This document shows positions 50,389 through 60,839 of a stretch of DNA of 64,000 nucleotides, in pieces. Positions within the stretch are counted from its first letter, which is position 1. Every line of letters starts with the position of its first letter. Location: assembly GCF_030690045.1 (NCBI RefSeq), contig NZ_JAUYHK010000021.1:299666-363665 (forward strand), in the 5' to 3' direction. The notes below the pieces were generated by a model. It saw only the letters and a list, made by a program, of their open reading frames with translations. It did not search any database and had not been told where the DNA came from. Position numbers and translations under genes: made by a program. Source of the stretch: Thalassospira sp. (GTDB lineage: Bacteria > Pseudomonadota > Alphaproteobacteria > Rhodospirillales > Thalassospiraceae).

Positions 50389-51263
50389 GCGGCAATATTG
50401 TCTGCCAGAAAATCGACAAAGGCACGGATGCGGCCAGCCAGATGTTCATGCCCGGCAAAAACCGCATGGATCAATTGTTCATCGCGCGGGTTCCAGTCGG
50501 GCAGGATTTCAACCAGCGTACCGGCATTGATGTCACCCTGAACGTGAAACCGGCCCAATCGCGCAATGCCCAGCCCCGACAGGCACATCCGGCGCATTGA
50601 CGGACCGTTATCGCACAGGAAATTACCGGATATCGTGCGATTAAATTGTTCGCCTGTTTCGGGGGTGCGAAACGCCCATTCATTCAACGGCAAAGGAAAG
50701 TTAAACCGCAGACAATTGTGACCCACAAGGTCGTCCGGATGGTTTGGCTGGCCGTGCCGGACCAGGTAATCGGGGGATGCCACGACCATCCGGTAACTTT
50801 CGATCAGTTTTCGGGCCTTAAGCGAAGAGTCGGGCAATGCCCCCGACCGGATGGCAATATCGGCCCGTTCTTCCAGTAGATCAATGATCCCGTCAGTCAG
50901 GGAAAAATCCAGTTCGACCTCGGGGTAGCGTTCCAGAAAGGCCGGGATCAGCGGTTGCACATACATGATCCCGAAGGCAATCGAGGCATTGATGCGTAAC
51001 CGTCCACGCGGGGCGGCCTTGCCGCCGCTGGCGACAGTTCGTTCGGCATCGTCGATTTCATCAATCACGCGCCGGGCGCGGGTCAGATACATCTCGCCTT
51101 CGGGTGTCAGTTGCAATCCACGGGTGGACCGCACCAAAAGCCGGGTCGTAAGCCGATCTTCGATCCGGGTGACGAGCTTGCTGACTGCCGATGGCGACAG
51201 ATGGAGTTTGCGACCCGCTTCGGAAAAACTGCCAAGCTCCGCCACACGGATGAAAACTTCCAT
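50385..51263 (-). CDS. LysR family transcriptional regulator
   Basis: MEVFIRVAELGSFSEAGRKLHLSPSAVSKLVTRIEDRLTTRLLVRSTRGLQLTPEGE; true start may be slightly upstream. Confidence 0.93.
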   Translation of the reverse strand: MEVFIRVAELGSFSEAGRKLHLSPSAVSKLVTRIEDRLTTRLLVRSTRGLQLTPEGEMYLTRARRVIDEIDDAERTVASGGKAAPRGRLRINASIAFGIMYVQPLIPAFLERYPEVELDFSLTDGIIDLLEERADIAIRSGALPDSSLKARKLIESYRMVVASPDYLVRHGQPNHPDDLVGHNCLRFNFPLPLNEWAFRTPETGEQFNRTISGNFLCDNGPSMRRMCLSGLGIARLGRFHVQGDINAGTLVEILPDWNPRDEQLIHAVFAGHEHLAGRIRAFVDFLADNIAA

Positions 51264-51438
51264 TTCCCCTGCACGATTATCCAACTGATCCTCCGGCTTT
51301 GAATTAAATTCAAAAGCATTTGTCGCGCAATCCGGATTATCGCACAAGCCCTGCGTCGGCATAGTGGGTGCCATTGATCGGGGTGAGGGCCCCACAACCC
51401 AATTGTCCGCAGACCGTGCGGGCCGGAGATATTTGAGA

Positions 51439-52620
51439 ATGCCACTTGCGCTTTTTGCGTTGACGATCGCGGCTTATGCGATCGGGACAACGGAATTCGT
51501 CATTGTCGGACTGTTACCGACCGTGGCGAATGATTTATCTGTCAGCCTGCCGATGGCCGGGCTGATTGTCAGTGTATATGCCCTTGGCGTTACTTTTGGT
51601 GCGCCGGTTCTAACGGCTTTGACCGGGCGGCTTAACCGTAAAACCCTGTTATTGGGGCTGATGGGGCTTTTCATTGTCGGCAATTCCGCCGCCGCGCTTA
51701 GCCCCGGTTATGAAATATTGCTGGTTGCACGGGTGATCTCGGCCTTTGCGCACGGGGTGTTCTTTTCGATCGGGGCGACGATTGCCGCCGATCTGGTGCC
51801 GGAAAACCGACGGGCTTCGGCCATTGCCATGATGTTTACGGGGCTGACGGTGGCGATTGTCACAGGGGTTCCGCTAGGCACCTTTATCGGGCAGATTTTT
51901 GGCTGGCGGGCGACGTTCTGGGGCGTGTCCCTGCTTGGCGTCATTGCCTTTGCCGGGATTGCCCTGTTATTGCATGGCAATCTGAACCGGGCGGCCCCGG
52001 CGCGTCTGATCGATCAGGTGCGGGTGCTGGGCAGTGGCCGGTTATTGCTGGTGTTTGCCATGACCGCCCTTGGATATGGCGGCACATTCGTTGCCTTTAC
52101 CTATCTGGCCTCGATCCTTCAGGATATTACCGGCTTTGCCGAATCTCGTGTCAGCCTGATTCTGGTTTTGTATGGTCTGGCGATTGCGGCGGGTAATCTT
52201 GTCGGCGGGCGCATTGCCGACCGCGACCCGGTGCGCGCCCTGACCGGGTTGTTTGCTGCACAGGCACTGGTATTGCTGATTTTCAGTTTTACATCGGTTT
52301 CGCCGGTTCTGGCGATCATCACGCTGGCGGCATTAGGTTTTTTGTCCTTTGCGAGTGTGCCCGGTTTACAGCTTTATGTCGTGCAACTGGCAAAACTTCA
52401 TCGCCCTGGCGGGGTGGATGTGGCGTCGGCCCTGAATATTGCGGCCTTTAACCTTGGTATTGCAATTGGCGCGTGGGTTGGCGGCCTTGTGGTAGCATCG
52501 CCGCTGGGCCTTGGTGCCACACCTTGGGTTGGGGCGGTATTGGTGGCCGGGGCATTGGTTCTGACTCTTTGGAGCGCTAACCTTGATCGCCGCCCGCAAC
52601 TGGTCTGCGAGACCACCTGA
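51439..52620 (+). CDS. MFS transporter (AraJ/sugar efflux-like)
   Basis: AAYAIGTTEFVIVGLLPTVANDLSVSLPMAGLIVSVYALGVTFGAPVLTALTGRLNRK; divergent from the LysR gene. Confidence 0.92.
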   Translation: MPLALFALTIAAYAIGTTEFVIVGLLPTVANDLSVSLPMAGLIVSVYALGVTFGAPVLTALTGRLNRKTLLLGLMGLFIVGNSAAALSPGYEILLVARVISAFAHGVFFSIGATIAADLVPENRRASAIAMMFTGLTVAIVTGVPLGTFIGQIFGWRATFWGVSLLGVIAFAGIALLLHGNLNRAAPARLIDQVRVLGSGRLLLVFAMTALGYGGTFVAFTYLASILQDITGFAESRVSLILVLYGLAIAAGNLVGGRIADRDPVRALTGLFAAQALVLLIFSFTSVSPVLAIITLAALGFLSFASVPGLQLYVVQLAKLHRPGGVDVASALNIAAFNLGIAIGAWVGGLVVASPLGLGATPWVGAVLVAGALVLTLWSANLDRRPQLVCETT

Positions 52621-52625
52621 TATTG

Positions 52626-52672
52626 CAAGCCCTGTCGGGTCGGTGAAGGAAACCTCACCAGACAGGGCTTGT
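52626..52672 (+). terminator. Terminator-type hairpin
   Basis: CAAGCCCTGTC ... GACAGGGCTTG with inner GGTGA/TCACC stem. Confidence 0.7.
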
Positions 52673-52723
52673 TTCCGGGCCTGCTTTCCGGTCTTCTGCC
52701 TTTATCATCGTTAAAACAACAAT

Positions 52724-53659
52724 ATGTCTGTTGATCTTGCCATGTCTTTTGCCAGCCCTGCCCTGTTCCCGCGCCACATCGCAGTATTGATTCTGATGAC
52801 TGTGGCCTGCGGCTTTGCGGGCAATCATGTTGCCGCCCGTCTGGCCTTTGAAAACGATACCGGGTTGCTGTTGGCGATTTTATGCCGGTCCGGGGTGGCG
52901 TTGCTGATTCTGATCGGGCTTGTGGTTTGGCAGCGTCAATCCATCCGCTTGCCGGTCGGCACACGGCGCTGGCAACTGGTGTTGGGATTGCTGATCACGG
53001 TGCAAAGCCTGTGTCTGTATTCGGCAGTGGCACGCATTCCGGTCGCCCTTGCCTTGTTGACAGCCAACAGTTTTCCGATTTTGCTGGCTCTGCTGACATG
53101 GGGGCTGGGCGGGCCGCGGCCGACATGGCAATCGGCCTTGTTGATGGCATTCATTCTGTCGGGGCTGGTTCTGGCCCTTGATGTACCCGCACGTCTGGTT
53201 GACACTGGCGCCGATAATGCGGATTGGTGGCCGGGTATTGCCTTTGCGCTGGGGGCGGCGACGGCCTTTGCCATCGCATTGTGGATTACCGATCATAAAT
53301 TGTCGTCGTTGCGCGGTTCGGTGCGCAGCATGTTCACGATGATCGTGGTGTTTGTAGCGATGATTGTTGCCGGAATGGCCGATCTGGTGCCCGGCGGCAT
53401 GGCTTTGCCATCGGCGGTACCTGGCTGGATCGGGCTGGTGACGCTGGTTATTCTGTATGGCATGGCGTTTTCGGTTTTGTTCATTTCGGTGCCGCGTCTG
53501 AATATGGCACGCAATGCGCCGGTGATGAATATGGAACCGATTGCCACCCTGCTGTTTGGCTGGATGATTCTTGATCAGATGCTCAGCCTTGGTCAGATGT
53601 TGGGCGGGCTGATTGTGATTTCCGGGATTGTGATTTTGTCGGTGCGCCGTTCCGCCTGA
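52724..53659 (+). CDS. EamA/DMT family transporter
   Basis: TM-rich; VACGFAGNHVAARLAFENDTGLLLAILCRSG... Confidence 0.88.
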   Translation: MSVDLAMSFASPALFPRHIAVLILMTVACGFAGNHVAARLAFENDTGLLLAILCRSGVALLILIGLVVWQRQSIRLPVGTRRWQLVLGLLITVQSLCLYSAVARIPVALALLTANSFPILLALLTWGLGGPRPTWQSALLMAFILSGLVLALDVPARLVDTGADNADWWPGIAFALGAATAFAIALWITDHKLSSLRGSVRSMFTMIVVFVAMIVAGMADLVPGGMALPSAVPGWIGLVTLVILYGMAFSVLFISVPRLNMARNAPVMNMEPIATLLFGWMILDQMLSLGQMLGGLIVISGIVILSVRRSA

Positions 53660-53677
53660 AACAGCGCACCGTGATGT

Positions 53678-55027
53678 TCAGACCGCCTGCGAATGGCGAC
53701 CGTGGGCATGGTTAAGATAGGTATCGAACGCCGCACAGACGGCCCGAACCAGCGGGCGACCGCTTTCGGTGATGGTGATGTTTGCGTCGTTAACTTTTAC
53801 AATACCATCGACCATCATGGCGCGGATACGGTCCATTTCCGGGGTGAAACGGTCAGGCGATGTGCCATGTTGCTGGCAAATATCGGCAACATCGACCGAT
53901 AAATGGCACATCAATTCGTTGATGATGTCGCGGCGCAGTCGATCTTCGTTGTCAATTGCAATACCCTTTTCAATCGCCAGAACGCCATCGACCACAGCCC
54001 GTTTCCAGCGGCCCAGCGCCGGGTCATTTTGCGCATATCCTTGCGGCAGCGATGAAATCGCCGACGGTCCCATGCCAATCAGGGCCTCGGCGCGGTCGGT
54101 GGTGTAACCTTGAAAATTGCGGTGCAAAAGCCCGGCCTGCATGGCAATCGCCATCGCATCATCGGCGCGGGCGAAATGATCCAGTCCAATGGCGACATAA
54201 CCATGTTCACACAGGCGTTTCTGGATGGTTTCATATTGTGCCCAGCGTTCGGTGGTGCCGGGCAGGGCGTGTTCGGGGATCAGGTTTTGGTGTTTTTTCA
54301 TCCACGGCACATGGGCATAGCCAAAGACTGACAGGCGATCCGGGTTGAGGGTGACGGTCTGATCGACCGTTTCAATCAGGGTTTCGGTGGTCTGATACGG
54401 CAGGCCATACATCAGATCGACATTGATGCCGGTCATCTTGCGCGCCCGCAAATCGGCAATGACCTGGGCGACCATTTCAAATGGTTGTACGCGGTTGACG
54501 GATTTTTGCACCACCGGGTTGAAATCCTGAATACCGATGCTGGACCGGGTAAATCCGCAATCGCGCATCGCATCCATCAAATCGCGATTGGCGGTGCGTG
54601 GGTCCATTTCAATGGCAATTTCGGCATCGGGCAAAACATCATATCCGGCGCGAATATTATCCATGATGGCGCGCAAATCATCGCCTTTCATGATGGTTGG
54701 GCTGCCGCCACCAAAATGGATATGTGAAACCTGATAACGACCGGGCAGGGCGGCAATCACATTGCCAATTTCCGTGCGCAGCACTTCGACATAGCTGCCC
54801 ACTGGCGCATAATGTTTGGTAATTTTGGTGTTACAACCGCAAAACCAGCACATTTCCTCGCAATAGGGTACATGGAAATACAGCGACAGCGGCTGCGCCG
54901 GGTCCAGATCAGCAAGCCAGCGACGATAAACCTCGCCATTGACGGTCGGGGTGAAATGCGGTGCCGTGGGATAACTGGTATAACGCGGCAGGCGCAGGTC
55001 ATATTTTTCGTGCAGGGCGTTTTTCAT
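53678..55027 (-). CDS. hemN: Oxygen-independent coproporphyrinogen III oxidase
   Basis: YTSYPTAPHF...YFHVPYCEEMCWFCGCNTKI...IHFGGGSPT. Confidence 0.96.
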   Translation of the reverse strand: MKNALHEKYDLRLPRYTSYPTAPHFTPTVNGEVYRRWLADLDPAQPLSLYFHVPYCEEMCWFCGCNTKITKHYAPVGSYVEVLRTEIGNVIAALPGRYQVSHIHFGGGSPTIMKGDDLRAIMDNIRAGYDVLPDAEIAIEMDPRTANRDLMDAMRDCGFTRSSIGIQDFNPVVQKSVNRVQPFEMVAQVIADLRARKMTGINVDLMYGLPYQTTETLIETVDQTVTLNPDRLSVFGYAHVPWMKKHQNLIPEHALPGTTERWAQYETIQKRLCEHGYVAIGLDHFARADDAMAIAMQAGLLHRNFQGYTTDRAEALIGMGPSAISSLPQGYAQNDPALGRWKRAVVDGVLAIEKGIAIDNEDRLRRDIINELMCHLSVDVADICQQHGTSPDRFTPEMDRIRAMMVDGIVKVNDANITITESGRPLVRAVCAAFDTYLNHAHGRHSQAV

Positions 55028-55087
55028 GGCAATGGCGGGCCTCATGTGATTACCCGGACTTTTTGGCATTATTCCAAATCGTCTGCC

Positions 55088-55101
55088 TTGATATGCGTCA
55101 A
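55088..55101 (-). promoter_or_regulatory. FNR/FnrL-type box upstream of hemN
   Basis: TTGATATGCGTCAA, 9 of 10 positions of TTGAT-N4-ATCAA, about 60 bp upstream of the hemN start. Confidence 0.65.
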
Positions 55102-55110
55102 CCCCTGAAA

Positions 55111-55539
55111 TCAGACCGTGGTGAATGCTGGAATTAATTCCGCCCGCAAGGCCACCAGCCGTGTTTCCATTTCTGCATCGTCATAAGGACGTGCCGTGCC
55201 AACACCCCATACCGGCCCCGGCCATGCCGCATCATCGCGAAACCGCGCAATGACATGGCAATGCAATTGCGGCACCATATTGCCCAGCATCGCGACATTG
55301 GTTTTGGGGGCGGCAAACAGTTTTTTCAGGCTGGCCGATGTGATGGCGCATTCTGCCCCCAAAAGGGTGCGTTCGGAAACACTCAGATCATCATAATCAA
55401 CCAGCCCCGCCCGGCGGGGCACCAGAACAAGCCACGGATAACGGGCATCCTTGATTAAAAGCACATGTGACAGCGGCCCTTCGGTGACAGAAACGGTGTC
55501 GGCGGCCAGTTGCGGGTGAAGGCTGAAGGGGGTGGTCAT
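55111..55539 (-). CDS. HIT family protein
   Basis: LLIKDARYPWLVLVPRRAGL...NVAMLGNMVPQLHCHVIARF (QxHxHxxxR). Confidence 0.93.
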   Translation of the reverse strand: MTTPFSLHPQLAADTVSVTEGPLSHVLLIKDARYPWLVLVPRRAGLVDYDDLSVSERTLLGAECAITSASLKKLFAAPKTNVAMLGNMVPQLHCHVIARFRDDAAWPGPVWGVGTARPYDDAEMETRLVALRAELIPAFTTV

Positions 55540-55696
55540 GATCTGCGTTATCCTGCTGGGTGACGGGGTTGATCTGTTATAACGCTAACAGGCGGTTCTG
55601 TCTTTTGTTCCGAACGCGAAAACCACAACATCTTGCCATAAGTCCCTGTCCTGCCTAGATCATCTGCGGGGCGGGCAAGGATGGAGAACGGAAAAC

Positions 55697-56980
55697 ATGA
55701 CCAAAAAACCAAGGGTCGTGATCGTCGGGGCCGGATTTGGTGGCCTGGCGGTGGCGAAAAAACTGAGCGGGGCGGATGTCGATGTTGTCCTGATCGACCG
55801 TCGTAACCATCATCTGTTTCAACCCTTGCTGTATCAGGTCGCCACTGCTGATTTGTCCCCCGCCGAAATTGCCTGGCCGATCCGCAGTATGTTCAGCCGG
55901 GTCAAAAACGTATCGGTCTTTATGGGTGAGGTGACGGGCCTTGATCTGCCGGGCAAACAGATCATCGCCGGGGATCGCCGGGTGGATTATGATTATCTGG
56001 TGCTGGCAACCGGGGCGCGGACATCCTATTTCGGGCATGATGAGTGGGAAAAATCGGCACCGGGCCTTAAAACCATCGCCGAAGCCACCGAAATTCGCAA
56101 AAATCTGTTGCTGGCGTTTGAGCGGGCCGAAAACACCGATGATCCCGAGGCGCGCCGTCGTTATCTGAATTTTATTGTGGTTGGCGGTGGTCCGACCGGC
56201 GTTGAAATGGCCGGGGCGATTGCCGAACTGGCGAAACAGGCCCTGTCGCATGATTTTCGCCGCATCGATCCGCGTGATGCCCGCATCATTCTGGCCGAAG
56301 GTGGGCCGAAACTATTGGCGGCATTTCCCGATGATCTGTCCGATTATACCCGCCGGTCTTTGGAATCGCTGGGGGTTGAAGTCCGCACTGGTCAGTCGGT
56401 CAGTGATATTTCAAAGGCCGGGGCACGGATTGGCGATGAATTCATTCCCAGTGCCAATGTGATCTGGGGGGCCGGGGTGACGGTTGAGCATCTGGGAACA
56501 TGGACCGGGGCGGAAACCGACCGGGGTGGCAGGATTAAAACCAAACCCGATATGAGCCTGCCGGAGCATCCCGATGTTTTTGTGATTGGTGATGCCGCCC
56601 ATGTCGCGTGGCGCGATGGCCTGACTGTGCCGGGTATTGCCCCGGCGGCCAAGCAACAGGGGGCCTATGTCGGGCGCCGTATTCGCGATCATCTGGCCGG
56701 GCGGGCGACCCCGGCCTTTCATTATCGCCATGCCGGAAACCTTGCGACTATTGGCCGCCACCGGGCGGTGATTGATCTGAACGGGTTCAAGCTGCGCGGG
56801 TGGCTGGCATGGTGGTTTTGGGGGCTTGCGCATATTTATTTCCTGATCGGATTGCGTGCGCCGTCGCTTGTGATGATCCAGTGGGTCTGGAGCTATGTGT
56901 TCCGGAAAAAGGGTGCCCGCCTGATCACCGGCAGGATCAGCCCCGAAGAAGACGGGACCGCATCCCAACCGGTGGATTAG
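55697..56980 (+). CDS. ndh: Type II NADH dehydrogenase (NAD(P)/FAD-dependent oxidoreductase)
   Basis: VVIVGAGFGGLAVAKKL...VLIDRRNHHLFQPLLYQVATADLSPAEIAWPIR...FVIGDAAHV. Confidence 0.94.
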   Translation: MTKKPRVVIVGAGFGGLAVAKKLSGADVDVVLIDRRNHHLFQPLLYQVATADLSPAEIAWPIRSMFSRVKNVSVFMGEVTGLDLPGKQIIAGDRRVDYDYLVLATGARTSYFGHDEWEKSAPGLKTIAEATEIRKNLLLAFERAENTDDPEARRRYLNFIVVGGGPTGVEMAGAIAELAKQALSHDFRRIDPRDARIILAEGGPKLLAAFPDDLSDYTRRSLESLGVEVRTGQSVSDISKAGARIGDEFIPSANVIWGAGVTVEHLGTWTGAETDRGGRIKTKPDMSLPEHPDVFVIGDAAHVAWRDGLTVPGIAPAAKQQGAYVGRRIRDHLAGRATPAFHYRHAGNLATIGRHRAVIDLNGFKLRGWLAWWFWGLAHIYFLIGLRAPSLVMIQWVWSYVFRKKGARLITGRISPEEDGTASQPVD

Positions 56981-56992
56981 AAAAGGACGGGA

Positions 56993-57682
56993 TCAGGCGG
57001 CGCTGGTTTGGCGGTGTCGTGCCACAAGATGTTCGACGATTTCGGCGGTTTTGGCTTCGGCACGGGCAATTGATTGTGCCGTGCGATCATCGCCAAATTC
57101 ATCATATTCGATGGCCGCAGTGTGATGATCGGTGATACCGATATATTCCAGCGGGCTGCACACCCCGGCCTCGACATGGTTCAGATGGGCAACCCGCCCA
57201 CCGGGATCATATCCGAAATCACCGCGGGCCGATAACACAACAAGGGATTTGTCGCCGGTGACCATCGGCCAGTACGGTACATCTTTGCGGGACCGGTCAA
57301 AACCAAATGTTCGTCCGACCCGCACGATGTTATCGATCCATGCCTTCATCTGGGCGGGCATGCCAAAATTATACATCGGCACCCCGGCGACAATCACATC
57401 GGCCCGGAACAATTCATCAATCAGGGTGTCGCTTTCGGCCAGAACTGCGTGCATCCCGTCTTCGCGCTGTTCTGGTTTGGTAAAGGCGGCATGTATCCAG
57501 TCACCGCTGACCGGTGTGGGCGGATGAGTGCCGACATCACGGTAAATCACGTCATCCCCGGGGCGCAAATTGCGCCAGTGTTCGATGAATTTCGCGCTTA
57601 AACGGCGGGTATGGGATCCATGCGCCTGTGTATCGGACCGACCGGGGCGTGCGCTACTGTCGATATGCAGGATTGTGGTCAT
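56993..57682 (-). CDS. azoR: FMN-dependent NADH-azoreductase
   Basis: TTILHIDSSARPGRSDT...VPMYNFGMPAQMKAWIDNIVRVGRTF. Confidence 0.93.
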   Translation of the reverse strand: MTTILHIDSSARPGRSDTQAHGSHTRRLSAKFIEHWRNLRPGDDVIYRDVGTHPPTPVSGDWIHAAFTKPEQREDGMHAVLAESDTLIDELFRADVIVAGVPMYNFGMPAQMKAWIDNIVRVGRTFGFDRSRKDVPYWPMVTGDKSLVVLSARGDFGYDPGGRVAHLNHVEAGVCSPLEYIGITDHHTAAIEYDEFGDDRTAQSIARAEAKTAEIVEHLVARHRQTSAA

Positions 57683-57804
57683 GACAAGCTCCATTCATGA
57701 TCTGTAATCATCCGTAATGAATGATGTTTGATGCAAAAATTGCCTGTTTTAATGACATGTGGCAAAATCGAATTGATCAGCCAATAGATGAGTACAATTC
57801 ATCC

Positions 57805-58695
57805 ATGATGCCGCCCCTTGCCACTTTGCGCGCTTTTGAGGCCGCTGCCCGTCATCTGAGTTTCAAGCGCGCAGCCGCCGAACTGGCCGTCACCCCGACG
57901 GCGATCAGCCATCAGGTGCGTCTGCTGGAAGAAACGTTGGGCTTACATCTGTTTGATCGATTGCCGCGTCAGGTGGTGCTGACCCCGGCGGGGCAGGAAT
58001 TGTTTCCGGTATTGCGCGATGGGTTTGCCGGTTTTGCCGCCGCGATTGACCGTCTGCGCGGACAGCGGGCGCAACGGGGGCTGACAGTATCGGTTTTGCC
58101 GTCCTTTGCCGCCAAGTGGCTGTTGCCGCGTCTGGCCCGGTTTCAGGCATTGCATCCCGATATCCATTTGCGCCTGCATACCACAACCGCCCCGGTCGAT
58201 CTGAAGCCGGGCATCACCGATGCGGCCATTCGTTATGGTGCCGGGCCGTATCCCGGGTTGCAGGTGGAAACCCTGTTTGCCGACCGTTTCGCCCCGGTAT
58301 GCAGCCCGCGTTTGAATGTCCGCGTGGTCGAGGATTTACGGCGTTGTGCCTTGCTGCATGCCGAATGGTTGCGCCCAGATGATATGACGCCGACATGGGT
58401 GCGTTGGTGCAAAATCGCCGGGATCGAGGGCATCAACACCCATGCAGGCTTGAGTTTCACCGATGATACCCATGCCATTCAGGCCGCCCTTGCCGGGCAG
58501 GGTGTTGCGATTTCAAGCCTGGTCATGGCGGCGGATGAACTGGCATCCGGTCTTTTGGTGCAGCCTTTCGGGCCGGTGATGAAAGGTTACAGCCATCATC
58601 TGCTGCATACCGGAACCGGCCCCAATCAGGCCGAAGTCGTCACCTTTGCCGCATGGCTGTACCGCGAAGCGGCGGCAAACCCGATTGCCGATTGA
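57805..58695 (+). CDS. LysR family transcriptional regulator (GcvA-like)
   Basis: LATLRAFEAAARHLSFKRAAAELAVTPTAISHQVRLLEETLGLHLFDRLPRQVVLTPAGQ. Confidence 0.93.
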   Translation: MMPPLATLRAFEAAARHLSFKRAAAELAVTPTAISHQVRLLEETLGLHLFDRLPRQVVLTPAGQELFPVLRDGFAGFAAAIDRLRGQRAQRGLTVSVLPSFAAKWLLPRLARFQALHPDIHLRLHTTTAPVDLKPGITDAAIRYGAGPYPGLQVETLFADRFAPVCSPRLNVRVVEDLRRCALLHAEWLRPDDMTPTWVRWCKIAGIEGINTHAGLSFTDDTHAIQAALAGQGVAISSLVMAADELASGLLVQPFGPVMKGYSHHLLHTGTGPNQAEVVTFAAWLYREAAANPIAD

Positions 58696-58760
58696 CGCAG
58701 GCGGCGGATTGCGAAACCATGCCGGTGTGACAACCGATCAGCCAGAAAAGAAGTCCAGCC

Positions 58761-59543
58761 ATGCCGCGTTTTGCCGCCAATCTGTCCTTGCTGTTTGCCG
58801 ACCGGCCTTTTGAAAAACGGTTTGCGGCGGCGGCTGCTGCCGGGTTTTCCGGGGTCGAATATATCGGGGCCTATGACATGCCGATGGCCGATTTGAAACG
58901 CCATCTGGATGATAATGGCCTGACGCAGATTTTGTTTAACATGCCGTTTGGCGATGAAATGCGGGGCGACAAGGGGTTGGCCTGCCGTCCGGGGCGCGAG
59001 GACGAATTTCGCGATTCCGTGGTGCGTGCACTTGATTATGCCACCGCGCTGGAATGCCCGCTTGTCCATTGTATGGCGGGGCTGGTGCAAAAGGGCGAAA
59101 ACAGCGGTGATCTGGCGCGGCTTTATTGTGATAATTTGCTTTATGCTGCTGATGAAGCCGCCAAGGCCGGGGTCACAATCCTGATCGAGCCGATCAACCC
59201 GGTCGATATGCCGGGTTATTTGCTAAATTCCGTGGAACAGGCGGCGGTGATTTTACAGGAACTGGATCACCCCAATCTGGCCCTGCAATTTGATATTTAC
59301 CATGCGCAGATTGTCGGCGGAAACATTGCCGCCCGTCTGGACCGCCATATTGAGGCCATCCGCCATATCCAGATTGCCGGGGTGCCGGGCCGCCATGAGC
59401 CCGACAGCGGCGAAATGAATTACCCGTTCCTGTTTTATATGCTCGATCGCATTGGGTATGACGGCTGGATCGGTTGCGAATACAAACCCTATGGCCTGAC
59501 CGAAGACGGGCTGGGCTGGATCAGGCCGTGGTTGCCGAAATAG
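58761..59543 (+). CDS. hyi: Hydroxypyruvate isomerase family protein
   Basis: MPRFAANLSLLFADRPFEKRFAAAAAAGFSGVEYIGAYD...LIEPINPVDMPGYLLN...LQFDIYHAQIVGGNI. Confidence 0.93.
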   Translation: MPRFAANLSLLFADRPFEKRFAAAAAAGFSGVEYIGAYDMPMADLKRHLDDNGLTQILFNMPFGDEMRGDKGLACRPGREDEFRDSVVRALDYATALECPLVHCMAGLVQKGENSGDLARLYCDNLLYAADEAAKAGVTILIEPINPVDMPGYLLNSVEQAAVILQELDHPNLALQFDIYHAQIVGGNIAARLDRHIEAIRHIQIAGVPGRHEPDSGEMNYPFLFYMLDRIGYDGWIGCEYKPYGLTEDGLGWIRPWLPK

Positions 59544-59546
59544 CCC

Positions 59547-60812
59547 TCATTCAATCAATATCGCCCGGAAATCGTTGACATTGGTCAGGGTCGGGCCGGT
59601 TACCACCAGATCGCCGGTTTTTTCAAACAGGCTGTAAGAATCGTGGCGGGTCAGAAAATCATGGGGATCAAGGCCGGTTTTGATACTGCGTCGCCATGAT
59701 CCCGGTTCAATGATGGCCCCGGCATTATCCTCGCTGCCATCAATGCCATCGGTATCAATGGCAAGGGCGGCAAAGCCCGGATCGTCGCGCAACTGAATCA
59801 TCAGCGACAGCAAAAATTCGCTGTTGCGTCCGCCGCGTCCGCCCTTGCCGGTGACGGTTACCGTGGTTTCCCCGCCGGACAACAACACACAGGGTTTTGC
59901 CGCCGGTTGGCCGTGGCGGGCGACCTGCCGGGCGATTCCGGCGTGCATGATGGCAACATCGCGGGATTCGCCTTCAATCGCATCGCCCAGGATGACTGGC
60001 GTTATGCCATGATCGCGGGCGATTTTTGCGGCGGCTTCGAGCGAGTCTTGCGGGCGGGCCAGCATCACCACCTGATGGCCGTCAAAACAGGTATCATCGG
60101 GTTTGACGGTTTCATAAGCGCGGTCATTCAGGATGTTATTCACGGCCTCGGAACAGGGGATTTTATAGCGTGCCAGAATGGCGCGGGCCTGGGCCTGACT
60201 GGTCGGGTCGCCCACGGTCGGACCGGAGGCAATGATGGTCGGGGCATCGCCGGGCACATCGGACACCAGATAGGTGATCATTTTGGCAGGGGCACAGGCC
60301 GCAGCCAGTCGCCCGCCCTTGATCGATGACAGATGTTTGCGCACGCAATTCATTTCGGCGATGGTGGCACCGCTGCGCAGCAGGGCCTTGTTGATTGTCT
60401 GTTTGTCTTCAAGGCTGATACCCGGTGCGGGCAGGGCCAGCAAGGCCGACCCGCCGCCCGATATCATGCAGACCACCAGATCATCCGGCCCGGCATTCTG
60501 CACAATTTCAAGAATGCGGGTGGCGGCTTTTTGTCCGGCGGCATCGGGCACCGGGTGGGCGGCCTCGACAATTTCGATATTTTTGCACGGGGCGGCATGG
60601 TCATAGCGGGTCACCACCAATCCTTCGACCGGTGCGTTCCAGCATTTCTCGAATGCCTGTGCCATATTGGCCGATGCCTTGCCCGCGCCGACCACAATGG
60701 TTCGGCCTTTGGGCTTGCCGGGCAGGTTGCGCGGAATTTGCACGGCAGGGTCGGCGGCGACAAGGGCGGCCTGCATCAGTTGCAGCAAGAAAGGGCGAGA
60801 CGGGGCTGTCAT
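59547..60812 (-). CDS. Glycerate 2-kinase (MOFRL family)
   Basis: TIVVGAGKASANMAQAFE...CMISGGGSALLALP...LSGGETTVTVTGKGGRGGRNSEFLLSL. Confidence 0.94.
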   Translation of the reverse strand: MTAPSRPFLLQLMQAALVAADPAVQIPRNLPGKPKGRTIVVGAGKASANMAQAFEKCWNAPVEGLVVTRYDHAAPCKNIEIVEAAHPVPDAAGQKAATRILEIVQNAGPDDLVVCMISGGGSALLALPAPGISLEDKQTINKALLRSGATIAEMNCVRKHLSSIKGGRLAAACAPAKMITYLVSDVPGDAPTIIASGPTVGDPTSQAQARAILARYKIPCSEAVNNILNDRAYETVKPDDTCFDGHQVVMLARPQDSLEAAAKIARDHGITPVILGDAIEGESRDVAIMHAGIARQVARHGQPAAKPCVLLSGGETTVTVTGKGGRGGRNSEFLLSLMIQLRDDPGFAALAIDTDGIDGSEDNAGAIIEPGSWRRSIKTGLDPHDFLTRHDSYSLFEKTGDLVVTGPTLTNVNDFRAILIE

Positions 60813-60839
60813 GGCGGTTTCCTGAATTGATTTTGGATG

